DNA of 51,351 nucleotides from an uncultured Prevotella sp. GTDB taxonomy: Bacteria; Bacteroidota; Bacteroidia; Bacteroidales; Bacteroidaceae. Position 1 is the first letter of the stretch; each line of letters begins with the position of its first letter. The DNA lies in NCBI GenBank assembly GCA_934229335.1, contig CAKQDQ010000007.1, positions 1-51,351 of the forward strand. Reading direction: 5' to 3'. The notes under the pieces are model-generated. The model saw nothing but the letters and a program-made list of their open reading frames with translations, was not told the DNA's origin and ran no database searches. This document shows, one piece after another, positions 37,101-45,664 of the stretch. A program made the translations under genes and the position numbers.

Positions 37101-37531
37101 ATGACGAGATGGTAAAGAGTTCAATAGCCTTTATTAGCTCTGGTGCTTACGAGAATGCAGGCATCTCTGGCCAGACAAGTATTGACGGAAAGAACGTGCC
37201 TAACGACATGGTAAGTGCTGGCAAGTGGTTTGACAATGGTTACTATCTCAATGAGGTAACAGTAGATGTCAAGGGCGGTAAGCTCACTATCGGTGTATGT
37301 AAGTTTGAGAATACTGGCGATGACTGGGTTATCCTTGATAACTGGACACTGGAGTACCTCGGTAAGGGAACAGGCGTTGAGGCTGTAAACGAAGCGAAGG
37401 GCAACACCGTAGCAAGCGAAATATACAGCATTGACGGTATGAAACAGAACAAACTGACAAAGGGTGTGAACATTATCAAGATGACTACCGCTGACGGTAA
37501 GACCATTAGCAAGGCAGTTCTTGTGAAGTAA
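34193..37531 (+). CDS. Non-catalytic secreted multimodular protein: two DUF4859-like modules, helical regions, two CBM-like domains
   Basis: A 1112-residue protein with signal peptide (TCLLSAMAYLSADAA). Module type B copies lie at about 30-170 and 237-382 (GYWLNSTG / GYWMNKKGQRCGW; FYVYDPAGRIGVGQMPT) with the same 213-residue period and helical spacer as the triple-module enzyme. A helical segment (about 385-525) leads to CBM-like domain 1 (about 530-710; DKYLVNADFEVTSGDGKGW, GLYTVKVNGFYRYGN). A coiled region (about 715-885) follows, then CBM-like domain 2 (about 890-1070; GLPDGKYKVTVNCFSRHGN) and a sorting tail (IYSIDGMKQNKLTKGVNI). No hydrolase motif is visible. It is first in the unit with SusC/SusD, consistent with a surface glycan-binding or scaffold protein. 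Confidence 0.82.
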   Translation: MKRNRLLSVFTCLLSAMAYLSADAANVATVTLEDTPLHGSYACTYYTIDTTPVANALGLSAADFAGYSQSGTIKVGTYTSDGAVTTTTNAGADGFSGYWLNSTGVQEVWANGNIFYVYDPAGRIGVGQMPTSEGSKKHCEPGSTVTFHAVYQYNGNEAVVEINYLTSYKVSYKKAKAEAEAALANPDYSAVPAASRTALQEAINANVDENEDAWLLATNNIKQATDAFTGSVTGAGSYEFKQGPGHTSFACSYFNIDNEAIAKVLGISLDEFIAGYNKNASDSKVTMSVYDNSGNLYTATADAGEGSFIGYWMNKKGQRCGWGSQASFYFVYDPAGRIGIGQMPTTQSTGDKVAAGDKITFNVIFKYGEKSATVQVTYILTYSDWLKTLVESTPDYSNPSKDMYYTVSMLNDYNALREAAIAKYDEVATEEEVLAVYNPLKEAADSINVNISLWSNYQKAINKAQKEVIDDQDHVVWTDAADALEEYLEEANENLANGELDNDGLRTEIAKLDNMYKEALKGGVTPGANITDKYLVNADFEVTSGDGKGWTVEGSNVNYGGSDKNHCIEGSNSAKFDVYQTLQNMPIGLYTVKVNGFYRYGNGTSSLTYYADGTAAKYQDNVKVYVNGNSASFKNVYDEKVAVGTDYTEGNAIKDADELYWYPNNMTDAGVAFKAGRYAATTYGVVANADDALRIGVKGSTNQGSSWAIWDNFNVVYEGTEVEAVKPLLTAKIAEVQELLNNGTTYGVEEVANTNDAIATANENVAGTDGEAMFKSLCALIADQESLTTSAEAISKLATQNEALKNTIDLFQEAATPEAVTAATALNTEIVGRLTAKDIKTAEAADYIVKISEATTKLRMPTDPEITDYTSVIINPGYDNDGEGVNSFNGWNETGDTHSFGNSAYQQNALLVEYHKVFDVNQTIYGLPDGKYKVTVNCFSRHGNTSNDYKVWSADNNAENNAYLYAQSGDDEMVKSSIAFISSGAYENAGISGQTSIDGKNVPNDMVSAGKWFDNGYYLNEVTVDVKGGKLTIGVCKFENTGDDWVILDNWTLEYLGKGTGVEAVNEAKGNTVASEIYSIDGMKQNKLTKGVNIIKMTTADGKTISKAVLVK

Positions 37532-37553
37532 TGTGAAAGTATATAAATAAGTA

Positions 37554-37590
37554 GGATAAGGAAAGGCGGACATTCTTGCCTTCCTTATCC
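37554..37590 (+). other. Stem-loop between module gene and FAS1-SusC-SusD genes
   Basis: 13-bp arms with one bulge (37554-37567 and 37578-37590, GGATAAGG...CCTTATCC), 10-nt loop, followed by TTATT. It may be a partial terminator or mRNA-processing hairpin setting the ratio of surface protein to transporter; no promoter is seen before 37631. Confidence 0.6.
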
Positions 37591-37630
37591 TTATTCCTAA
37601 ACAACTACTACAACCAAAACAACTTACGTT

Positions 37631-40237
37631 ATGAAAAAGCATTTCTTTTTCATCCCCATGTTTGCAGCGATGACTGCCGTTGGAACACTTACATTGCAGT
37701 CATGTGATAACGATGTGCTGACGGGACAACCAGAATGGCTCGGAGAGTCTATCTATGCAGAACTGCAGCACCAGGGAAACTATTCAACACTGTTGCGACT
37801 TATCGACGATCTGGGATTAAAGGAACAGATGAGCGAGACTGGTTCGCTGACTCTCTTTGCGGCAGACGATGCAACGTTCGACAAATGGTTTCAGAACAAC
37901 TCGTGGGGCGTGCGCTCTTACGACCAACTGAGTGCCGCACAGAAGAAACTGCTACTCTATAGCCAAGAGATTAACAATGCCTATCTGATAGAACTTATGT
38001 CGAACGTAGCAGCACAGAACGGCGGCATACCATCAACGGGCAAATGTATGCGAAGACCTAACTCGTCAAGCATATTCGACTCTGTAACCGTAGCGAAGTG
38101 GGAGAGTATGCCTGCTACGGATTATTGGAAATATTACCGTACTAATCACAAGGATATCGTGCTCTTTAAGGATGGCGCAATGATGAGCGGTACGGATCAG
38201 TCTAAACTCTCACAACCTATGATACACCTGTTGCCAGCATTCATGAAGGCACAGGAGTTTACTGATGATGACATCTCTATACTGACAAACGGAACGGTAA
38301 CGTCAACGGAAGACGCTTATGTGGGAGGTCATCTTGTTACACAGCGTGACATTACTTGTAAGAATGGATATATACATACGATGGACGGCGTGATAGAACC
38401 GTTCCAGAATATGGCAGAGATATTAAGACAGCATGCTAATACTTCACAGTGGAGCACGCTGATGGACCGCTTCTGCGCTCCTTATTATGACAAGCAGAAG
38501 ACGGCAGAATACAACAGAATATACGGCACAGCCATTGACTCGGTCTTCACATTACGTTATTTCGCGAAGTCTACAAACGAGTATCTACCTAAGGAGAAGA
38601 GCCAGAACAAGGAAACGGGCGATAAGGCACCGGCTACTCTCTCTTTCGACCCAGGATGGAACCAGTATGTGAACGAGACGGAGATAGACCTGCACTATAA
38701 TGCAGGAGCAATGCTTGTGCCGACCAACGAGGCTATACAAAACTGGTGGAACAGCGACGGTAGCGCACTGAGGGATATGTACGGCACATGGGAGAATGTT
38801 CCTGATAAGGTGTTGGCACCGCTGCTCAACGTGAATATGCTAAAGACATTCACCACTACAATACCGTCGAAGTTCGGAAATATACTCAATGATGCTAAAA
38901 CACAAATGGGTGTGACGCCAGCGGATATAGACAGTTGCTTTATTGGATGTAATGGCGTAGTGTATGTAACAAAACGCCTCTTCCCACCAATGGAATACGC
39001 TTCGGTAACCTTCCCGGCATTGATAAACCAGAACTTGTTTAGCACTATATATGAGGCGGTGGATAAATATGACTTCAAACCATACCTTAACTCTATGGAT
39101 TCGTATTACAGCTTCTTGTTGCCAACTAACAACGCTATGCTGAAGTATGTGGATCCTTGTAGTTATGGTGATAACCAAAAGTCGATGCTGGAGTTATATT
39201 ACGATACAGAGAACTCTACACTGGTTGGTAACAGTTACGCTTGCGACATTAATGCCGATGGTACACCTGTCAAGGGATTACTACAGAAGAAGGACGTAAC
39301 TGCGGCAACACTTAAGAATAGGTTGGAGGATATGTTGAACCAACTTATTGTAGTGGGCGACATTGAAGACGGACATACGGTGTACAAGACAAAGAATGGT
39401 ACGCCAATAGTAGTAAAGAGGTCTGGGGACAATATCTCTATTTATGGAGGTTGGCAGAAAGAACATTCAAATCCTGCTTTAGTAACGAAGACCTATGACC
39501 AAAGTAAGGAGGGTAACGGTAAGGCTTATCTTATTGATGGCAATATTCCTCAGAGTTCACCGAAATCAGTATATGAGACTCTAAAGGCACATTCGGAGTA
39601 TTCTGAGTTCCTGAAGTTGCTGCAAGGGTCAGAACATCTTACTACTGACGACCAGTTGCTGATATCACAACAGAAAGTAGGTGGAACAACATTAAGTTGC
39701 TCTAACGTAACAGACAATTACAACATTAGTCTCTTTGGTAACTACAATTATAATATATATGTTCCGACAAACGAGTCGATAAGGGCACTTATAAGTGCTG
39801 GTAAGTTACCAACGTGGGATCAATATGATGCAGCGTTCGTGGCGGCTGGCGATGAAGAAGATGAGACTTGTGTGGAGATAAAGAACAAAATACTCAACTT
39901 TGTGAAGTATCACATACAGGATAACGCCGTTGCGATAGACATGGCACCAGAGACAGATGCACAGGGCAATAAACTTTATCACAACAACTATGAGTCAATG
40001 TTGCTGAATACAAAGAACAGTAGATACTACACTCTGAATGTAGACTTCAGCAATAAGCAGTTGACGATAGTTGACCAATGCGGAAACAGACGTCATGTGG
40101 TAAAGACAGAGGGACTTTACAACAATATCTGCCGCGAATACTGGCTTGAGGGAACAGGAGTAGGAGTGGCGAAGTCTATATATGGTGCCGCTGACGTTGT
40201 AGTGCATCAGATTGATGGACCGCTGTTCTATGAATAA
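37631..40237 (+). CDS. FAS1 (fasciclin) domain lipoprotein
   Basis: An 868-residue lipoprotein (lipobox TLQSC, Cys 25). At least four FAS1-type units can be traced by their start and their PTN/ADDATF core: about 40-160 (STLLRLIDDLGLKEQM, LTLFAADDATFDKWF), about 265-385 (WSTLMDRFCAPYYD, MLVPTNEAIQNWW), about 455-590 (FSTIYEAVDKYDF, FLLPTNNAMLKYV) and about 650-800 (EFLKLLQGSEHL, IYVPTNESIRALI). FAS1 lipoproteins commonly sit beside SusC/SusD in Bacteroidetes in place of SusE/F-like proteins and are thought to be surface-exposed. Here the SusC gene follows after 32 nt. A role in glycan capture or transporter assembly is inferred. Confidence 0.87.
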   Translation: MKKHFFFIPMFAAMTAVGTLTLQSCDNDVLTGQPEWLGESIYAELQHQGNYSTLLRLIDDLGLKEQMSETGSLTLFAADDATFDKWFQNNSWGVRSYDQLSAAQKKLLLYSQEINNAYLIELMSNVAAQNGGIPSTGKCMRRPNSSSIFDSVTVAKWESMPATDYWKYYRTNHKDIVLFKDGAMMSGTDQSKLSQPMIHLLPAFMKAQEFTDDDISILTNGTVTSTEDAYVGGHLVTQRDITCKNGYIHTMDGVIEPFQNMAEILRQHANTSQWSTLMDRFCAPYYDKQKTAEYNRIYGTAIDSVFTLRYFAKSTNEYLPKEKSQNKETGDKAPATLSFDPGWNQYVNETEIDLHYNAGAMLVPTNEAIQNWWNSDGSALRDMYGTWENVPDKVLAPLLNVNMLKTFTTTIPSKFGNILNDAKTQMGVTPADIDSCFIGCNGVVYVTKRLFPPMEYASVTFPALINQNLFSTIYEAVDKYDFKPYLNSMDSYYSFLLPTNNAMLKYVDPCSYGDNQKSMLELYYDTENSTLVGNSYACDINADGTPVKGLLQKKDVTAATLKNRLEDMLNQLIVVGDIEDGHTVYKTKNGTPIVVKRSGDNISIYGGWQKEHSNPALVTKTYDQSKEGNGKAYLIDGNIPQSSPKSVYETLKAHSEYSEFLKLLQGSEHLTTDDQLLISQQKVGGTTLSCSNVTDNYNISLFGNYNYNIYVPTNESIRALISAGKLPTWDQYDAAFVAAGDEEDETCVEIKNKILNFVKYHIQDNAVAIDMAPETDAQGNKLYHNNYESMLLNTKNSRYYTLNVDFSNKQLTIVDQCGNRRHVVKTEGLYNNICREYWLEGTGVGVAKSIYGAADVVVHQIDGPLFYE

Positions 40238-40269
40238 TCTATAACTCACAACATCTAAAAAGAAAGACA

Positions 40270-43200
40270 ATGATATACAACATAAAACTTAGGCAACTCG
40301 CGTTGGCTTCCGCATTGCTCGCCAGCGTTGCGGCTAATGCACAGCAGATATCTTCAGTGCACGGTACGGTCTCTGACGACTTGGGAGTGCTGATGGGGGC
40401 TACGGTGTGTGAGATAGACAAGAGCGGACGTATCATCAACTCTACCGTAACGGATATGAACGGTAACTTCATGATGCCAGTGAAGGATGCCAGAAATAAG
40501 ATAAGATTCTCGTATGTAGGTCTCAAGACGAAGAGTGTAGCGATAGACAAGAATACGTATGACGTGGTATTGGAGTCGGCTACGCAATTAAACGAGGTCG
40601 TCGTTACAAAGAAACGTTCTGCAAGTGGTAACAACCTGGCTATACCTGAAAGAGAGATTTCTTACGCAAAGCAGGCTGTGGATATGAAGAACCTTGAGGG
40701 ACTGGGCATTACCAGCATTGATGAGGCATTGCAAGGACAGATAGCAGGACTCGACATCGTGGGTAACTCAGGTGACCTTGGCGCAGGTTCTACGTTACGC
40801 TTGCGTGGTTCTTCATCGCTATCATCACTGACGGACTCTAATCCACTGATAGTTGTTGACGGCAATGTACGTTCTGTTGATATGTCGACGTTTGACCTTG
40901 CAGGAGCAAATGACGAGAAGTTCGCCGAACTGCTTAACATTAACCCAGAAGATATTGCGGCTATTAACGTGCTGAAAGATGCTGCGGCAACTGCGGTATA
41001 TGGTTCGCAAGGTGGTTCGGGTGTTATTGAGATAACGACGAAACGTGGTAAGATGGGTAAGCCGCGTGTATCGTACTCAATGAAACTCACTACGACTCAC
41101 CAGCCAGAGGGGTATGCGTTACTGAACGGTAACGACTATACTATGCTTCTGAAGGAGAGTTACTTTAATCCATCACAGAGTGATAATACGTCACAGTCTA
41201 TTAACGAGATAAACTATAAGCATGACTTCTCTGAGTATGAGCAGTATAACAATAATACTGACTGGCGTGACGAGGTAACGCAGTGGGGCTTGAGACAAAA
41301 CCACTATATCTCTGTAGCTGGTGGTGGTGAGAAAGCATCATTCCGCATAGGTGGTGGCTTTGATAATGAGACTGGTACGATAATACAGCAGAAACTGAAC
41401 AGATTTTCAACCCGTGTGGCACTCGACTATAATATCAGTGAGCGCATAAGGGTATCAACTAACTTCACGCTTACGTACACGAAGAACCATCTGTCAAGCG
41501 ACGACCTGCTGGCGATTGCTATGAAGAAGATGCCTAACATGAGCGTTTATGTGCAGGACCCTGTTACTGGCGAGAACACAAACCGCTACTATCAGATGTT
41601 GCAATCGGCGTCAAGTTGCTTTGATGGTAACCAGAAAAGTTACGTGAACCCTGTGGCAAGTGCTAATCTTGCGAAGAAGACAAGGCGCACTTATGACCTC
41701 GCACCGGAGTTGGTGATAAATTATCATCTCCTTGGCATGGATGAGGAACACACACAGTTGAACTGGCGTGGTAGCGTGTATATGAGTGTATTCAACCAGT
41801 ATGATGACTCATTCTATCCTTCGGAGCTGAAGACAAATGTGTGGCAGGATGGTGTGAACACCGCTTCGTCTGCAAGTTCGAAGAGTGTAGGATTTAATAC
41901 CAAACATACGTTGACCTTCATTCCACACTTTGAAAATCAGGACCATGCCTTGCAGATGATGGCAAGAATGGAGCTGAACACAGGTTCGGCAAGCGGACAG
42001 TCAAGTGGTGGTAAGGGCTTGGCAGGCTCTGGCATAGAGAGTCCAGACGCTTCTGGTATCAACACAGGACTGAGTTCTTACTACTCAGAGTGGCGTTCAT
42101 TGTATTTTACATATTCTGCTCACTATGCTTACAAGAGCCGATATATGTTCGACTTCTCGCTGCGTGCCGATGGTACAACAAAGTTCGGACCTAACAACAG
42201 ATGGGGATACTTCCCAGCAGTATCATTAAGATGGAACCTTGGCGATGAGCCGTTTATGGAGTGGGCAAGAGAGAAGGTAGGCCTGAAGATGCTCTCTATA
42301 AGACCATCATGGGGACGTGTGGGTAACCAGCCTAACCAAAATTATCTCTATGTAAGTAAGTATGGAGCAGGAGCAAACTATATAGACATGTCGTCAATGC
42401 TTGTGCAGAACATCCGACTGACCGACCTGCAGTGGCAGATAAACAATAGTTACAACATTGGTATCGACCTCGGACTGTACGATAAGTTTAATATTACGTT
42501 TGAGATGTATCGCTCTACAACGTCTAATATGTTGCTCAGTAACTATCGCATACCGTCAAATACTGGTTTTACGACACTTCCTTATAAGAACGGAGGTAAG
42601 ATGCGTAATACGGGTTGGGAGTTCCATGCAAGCACTAATAAGCTTATTACGAAGGGTAAGTTCACAGCAGACTTCAACGTAAACTTTGGTAATAACCACA
42701 ATGAGATTCTTGAGATGGACGAGTATGTGCTTAATTCGCTTAACTCTACATTCAGTTATGCTAACGGAGAGGTATTGCAGCGCGTACAGTTGTATAATCC
42801 GTTTGGAGCAATATACGGTTTCCGTTCAAAGGGCGTATACCAGTACAACTACGAGACGTTCAAGGATCTTAGCCCAGAGGAACGCAGTGCTTTCCTCGCA
42901 GAGGGCAAGACAGCACCTGTGGTTCTCAATAAGGAAGGTGAGGTAGTGTTAGATGCTAAGGGAGACCCAGTACGTATGCATTACAATTATACTAACGATG
43001 GCACTGGCAAGAACTATGCCTTCACAGGTGGTGATGCCATCTATGAGGATATTAACAATGATGGTAACATAGACGCACTTGATATTGTTTACCTTGGTTC
43101 TTCATTACCAAAACTGACAGGTGGCTTCGGTATAACGTTATCATACGGCAGATGGAGGCTCAACTCACAGTTCTCATATCGTATAGGCAATAAGATAATC

Positions 43201-43602
43201 AATATGGCACGTCTGAACGCTGAGGCTATGACAGGTAATAACAACCAGAGCCAGGCGGTGAACTTCCGCTGGCGTAAGGAGGGAGACGTGACGCTGATAC
43301 CGAGAGCAATGTATGGTAGTACGTCAAACTACAACACACTTGTCAGCGACCGTTTCGTAGAAGACGGAACATATTTGCGTTGCAGTTACATACAGTTGTC
43401 ATACTCATTAAACAAGAAACAACTGAAGCCGATAGGACTTAACAATATAGCCTTTTATTGCAGTGCCAACAATCCGTTTATTATAACAAAGTATAGTGGT
43501 GTTGACCCAGACGTAAGTCAGAGCGGATATGGCCCAGCAGTGGATAACTCAAAGACACCGCGCTCGCGTTCTTTCACGCTTGGCGTTACTGTTGACTTCT
43601 AA
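40270..43602 (+). CDS. SusC/RagA-family TonB-linked outer-membrane transporter
   Basis: A 1110-residue outer-membrane barrel of normal length. Signal peptide (LASALLASVAANAQ), a carboxypeptidase-regulatory-like domain (about 28-105; VHGTVSDDLGVLMGATV, FSYVGLKTKSV), then the TonB plug (about 115-260; ALQGQIAGLDIVGNSG, LRLRGSSSL, PLIVVDGN, DIAAINVLKDAAATAVYGSQGG) and the barrel ending in SRSFTLGVTVDF with terminal Phe. With the SusD 26 nt downstream it forms the importer for oligosaccharides released by the surface enzymes. The substrate is set by the pair and cannot be told from sequence. Confidence 0.95.
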   Translation: MIYNIKLRQLALASALLASVAANAQQISSVHGTVSDDLGVLMGATVCEIDKSGRIINSTVTDMNGNFMMPVKDARNKIRFSYVGLKTKSVAIDKNTYDVVLESATQLNEVVVTKKRSASGNNLAIPEREISYAKQAVDMKNLEGLGITSIDEALQGQIAGLDIVGNSGDLGAGSTLRLRGSSSLSSLTDSNPLIVVDGNVRSVDMSTFDLAGANDEKFAELLNINPEDIAAINVLKDAAATAVYGSQGGSGVIEITTKRGKMGKPRVSYSMKLTTTHQPEGYALLNGNDYTMLLKESYFNPSQSDNTSQSINEINYKHDFSEYEQYNNNTDWRDEVTQWGLRQNHYISVAGGGEKASFRIGGGFDNETGTIIQQKLNRFSTRVALDYNISERIRVSTNFTLTYTKNHLSSDDLLAIAMKKMPNMSVYVQDPVTGENTNRYYQMLQSASSCFDGNQKSYVNPVASANLAKKTRRTYDLAPELVINYHLLGMDEEHTQLNWRGSVYMSVFNQYDDSFYPSELKTNVWQDGVNTASSASSKSVGFNTKHTLTFIPHFENQDHALQMMARMELNTGSASGQSSGGKGLAGSGIESPDASGINTGLSSYYSEWRSLYFTYSAHYAYKSRYMFDFSLRADGTTKFGPNNRWGYFPAVSLRWNLGDEPFMEWAREKVGLKMLSIRPSWGRVGNQPNQNYLYVSKYGAGANYIDMSSMLVQNIRLTDLQWQINNSYNIGIDLGLYDKFNITFEMYRSTTSNMLLSNYRIPSNTGFTTLPYKNGGKMRNTGWEFHASTNKLITKGKFTADFNVNFGNNHNEILEMDEYVLNSLNSTFSYANGEVLQRVQLYNPFGAIYGFRSKGVYQYNYETFKDLSPEERSAFLAEGKTAPVVLNKEGEVVLDAKGDPVRMHYNYTNDGTGKNYAFTGGDAIYEDINNDGNIDALDIVYLGSSLPKLTGGFGITLSYGRWRLNSQFSYRIGNKIINMARLNAEAMTGNNNQSQAVNFRWRKEGDVTLIPRAMYGSTSNYNTLVSDRFVEDGTYLRCSYIQLSYSLNKKQLKPIGLNNIAFYCSANNPFIITKYSGVDPDVSQSGYGPAVDNSKTPRSRSFTLGVTVDF

Positions 43603-43628
43603 TATTCTAACTTTATAAAGTACAAGAC

Positions 43629-45311
43629 ATGAAAGCAAAGGGAATATACAAGTATCTGTTGGCGTTGCCACTGATGGCAGCCTGCCTGTCATCATGCTCC
43701 GACTGGTTAGAGGTGAAGCCACAGAATATAATCACGAAAGACGAGTTCTGGAATGAGAAGTCGGACGTGGACAACATGATAGCAGGAATTTATGCCACAA
43801 TGCAGTCTGCTAATGTAACAGAGAGGATGATGATATGGGGAGAGTATCGCAGTGATGACGTAGTAGCGAACAATCTAACCACTAACAACGCTCATCTGCA
43901 GAATGTGCTGACGGAGAATATTACGGCATCGAATGCTTTTACTTCGTGGGATCAGTTCTACTATATTATCAACCAAGCGAATACTGTTATAGACCAGGCT
44001 CCTGCCGTGGCAGACAAGGATAAGGCATTCACGCAGAGTGAACTGAAGGCAGATTTAGCAGAATGTGCTGCTTTGCGCGATTTGTGCTACTTCTATCTTA
44101 TACGCACGTTCCGTGATGTTCCTTATACTACAACGGCATATTATGACGATGATCAGGTAATGAATCTACCAGCTACGAAGTTTGAGGTAGTATTAGACAG
44201 CCTGATAAACGACCTTGAATCAGTGAAAGACGATGCGGTAACGGTGTGGCCAGCATCTACAGAGAGTAAGTCATTGTATCAGACTGGTCGCATCACGAGA
44301 GAGGCGATATATGCCATGCTCTGCGATATGTATCTGTGGAAGCAGGATTACCAGAAGTGTATAGAGTATGCCGACAAGGTGATTGAGAGCAAAAAGAAGA
44401 AGTATGAGGAAAGCACTGACGGCATTAGCGACCTGAAACGTTTTAACGGCTTCCCACTTATCAGCGATTATAATCAGGGCAGTGGAGATTTCGGAAACGC
44501 ATATAACCAAATATTCGGTGTAGGCAATAGTTCCGAAAGCATATTCGAACTGGTGTATATGTCGGATGAGAATATGACGAGCAACGCTTCAGTCAACTGG
44601 CTGTATGGTCCCTATACCAGTGGTATGGGATTGAGCGGACCTGCAGAACTTGTGAATGAGGCTGGTACCTCAAGGATAACCTCAACGCAGGTGTATTATG
44701 AAAAAGACACGCGCTTCTACGAAAATGTGAGGAACAACGCGATATGGAAGTTCACTTACACCAATGGTACGGTCAGTAAGGCTACACCGTCTCTTACATC
44801 TTCTTCAAGATATACTAACGGAAAGGTGAAGAGCAATTGGATAGTATATCGTCTTACAGACGTGATGCTGATGAAGGCAGAGGCACTGGCAGCGATGATG
44901 TCATCAGAAACAGAACTGAGTCAGATTGACGAAGAAAGACTGCAACAAGCGTTTGCATTGGTAAATGCAGTTGACAAACGTTCGGTTCTTCAGGCAGACA
45001 ATGAACTGAGTGACACACTGATGTATGTATCCTACAAGTCAAAGGAGCAGATGGAAAACCTTGTACTGGCAGAGCGACAGCGCGAACTGATGTTTGAAGG
45101 CAAGAGATATTATGATCTTGTCAGAAGGGCAAGACGTGATGGTAACACTGATTACGTAAAGAAGTGCATCGCTACGAAGTTTACTTCGGGAGGCTCAGGA
45201 GCCGCAACAAAGTTCTCGAAGTTGGATTATATGTACTGGCCGTATAACATCACAGAGACAAAGGTTAACAAGGCTTTGGTACAGAATACCGCATTTGGCA
45301 CTGGAGAATAA
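43629..45311 (+). CDS. SusD/RagB-family glycan-binding lipoprotein
   Basis: A 560-residue lipoprotein (lipobox CLSSC, Cys 23). RagB/SusD hallmarks include the start SDWLEVKPQNIITKDEFW, the TPR-rich central helices (ELKADLAECAALRDLCYFYLIRTFRDVPYTT, AIYAMLCDMYLWKQDYQKC) and the C-terminal ENLVLAERQRELMFEGKRYYDLVRRAR motif. SusD proteins lid the SusC barrel and bind incoming glycan. It follows SusC by 26 nt. The next gene is 353 nt away. Confidence 0.95.
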   Translation: MKAKGIYKYLLALPLMAACLSSCSDWLEVKPQNIITKDEFWNEKSDVDNMIAGIYATMQSANVTERMMIWGEYRSDDVVANNLTTNNAHLQNVLTENITASNAFTSWDQFYYIINQANTVIDQAPAVADKDKAFTQSELKADLAECAALRDLCYFYLIRTFRDVPYTTTAYYDDDQVMNLPATKFEVVLDSLINDLESVKDDAVTVWPASTESKSLYQTGRITREAIYAMLCDMYLWKQDYQKCIEYADKVIESKKKKYEESTDGISDLKRFNGFPLISDYNQGSGDFGNAYNQIFGVGNSSESIFELVYMSDENMTSNASVNWLYGPYTSGMGLSGPAELVNEAGTSRITSTQVYYEKDTRFYENVRNNAIWKFTYTNGTVSKATPSLTSSSRYTNGKVKSNWIVYRLTDVMLMKAEALAAMMSSETELSQIDEERLQQAFALVNAVDKRSVLQADNELSDTLMYVSYKSKEQMENLVLAERQRELMFEGKRYYDLVRRARRDGNTDYVKKCIATKFTSGGSGAATKFSKLDYMYWPYNITETKVNKALVQNTAFGTGE

Positions 45312-45664
45312 TGTACCACCGATAAGTAACTATTCAGCTATAGCAGATGCATAACATCACCTTTTGCAGTAGCTTCAAATGGTAAATAAAGGAAACCATG
45401 CAAAATGTATTCAACGCTTCCGCAATCACATAGCTTTTGCAATGCAATATGATAGAGATTGCAAGGTAAAAGCACTGTGATTGCAGAGCAAAAAGATAGC
45501 TATGAGGCTGCTATTTGCTAACTCTCTGATATAAAGCCGTATACGCTTAACGTACTCGTCGATAGTAAAAAAGTAAATTACGGAAAAAGATATTGTAGTA
45601 TACACGGCTGAACAGTTACACCGATAATACGTTATCACAATAACTTCAAAGAAAAGTCATAACA
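45312..45664 (+). other. Intergenic region with a large imperfect hairpin
   Basis: 353 nt without a supportable gene. Positions 45422-45430 (GCAATCACA) pair with 45476-45484, then GCTTTT and GCAAT pair inward with AAAAGC and ATTGC, giving a hairpin of about 63 nt with a 14-nt loop and small internal loops. No strong promoter match is seen. It may be an RNA element or attenuator between SusD and the next FAS1 gene. Confidence 0.5.

Noticed and set aside
45426..45638. Minus-strand open frame of 70 codons in the SusD-FAS1 gap
   Set aside because: Overlaps the hairpin, is Cys/Tyr-rich without a domain, and opposes the operon direction.
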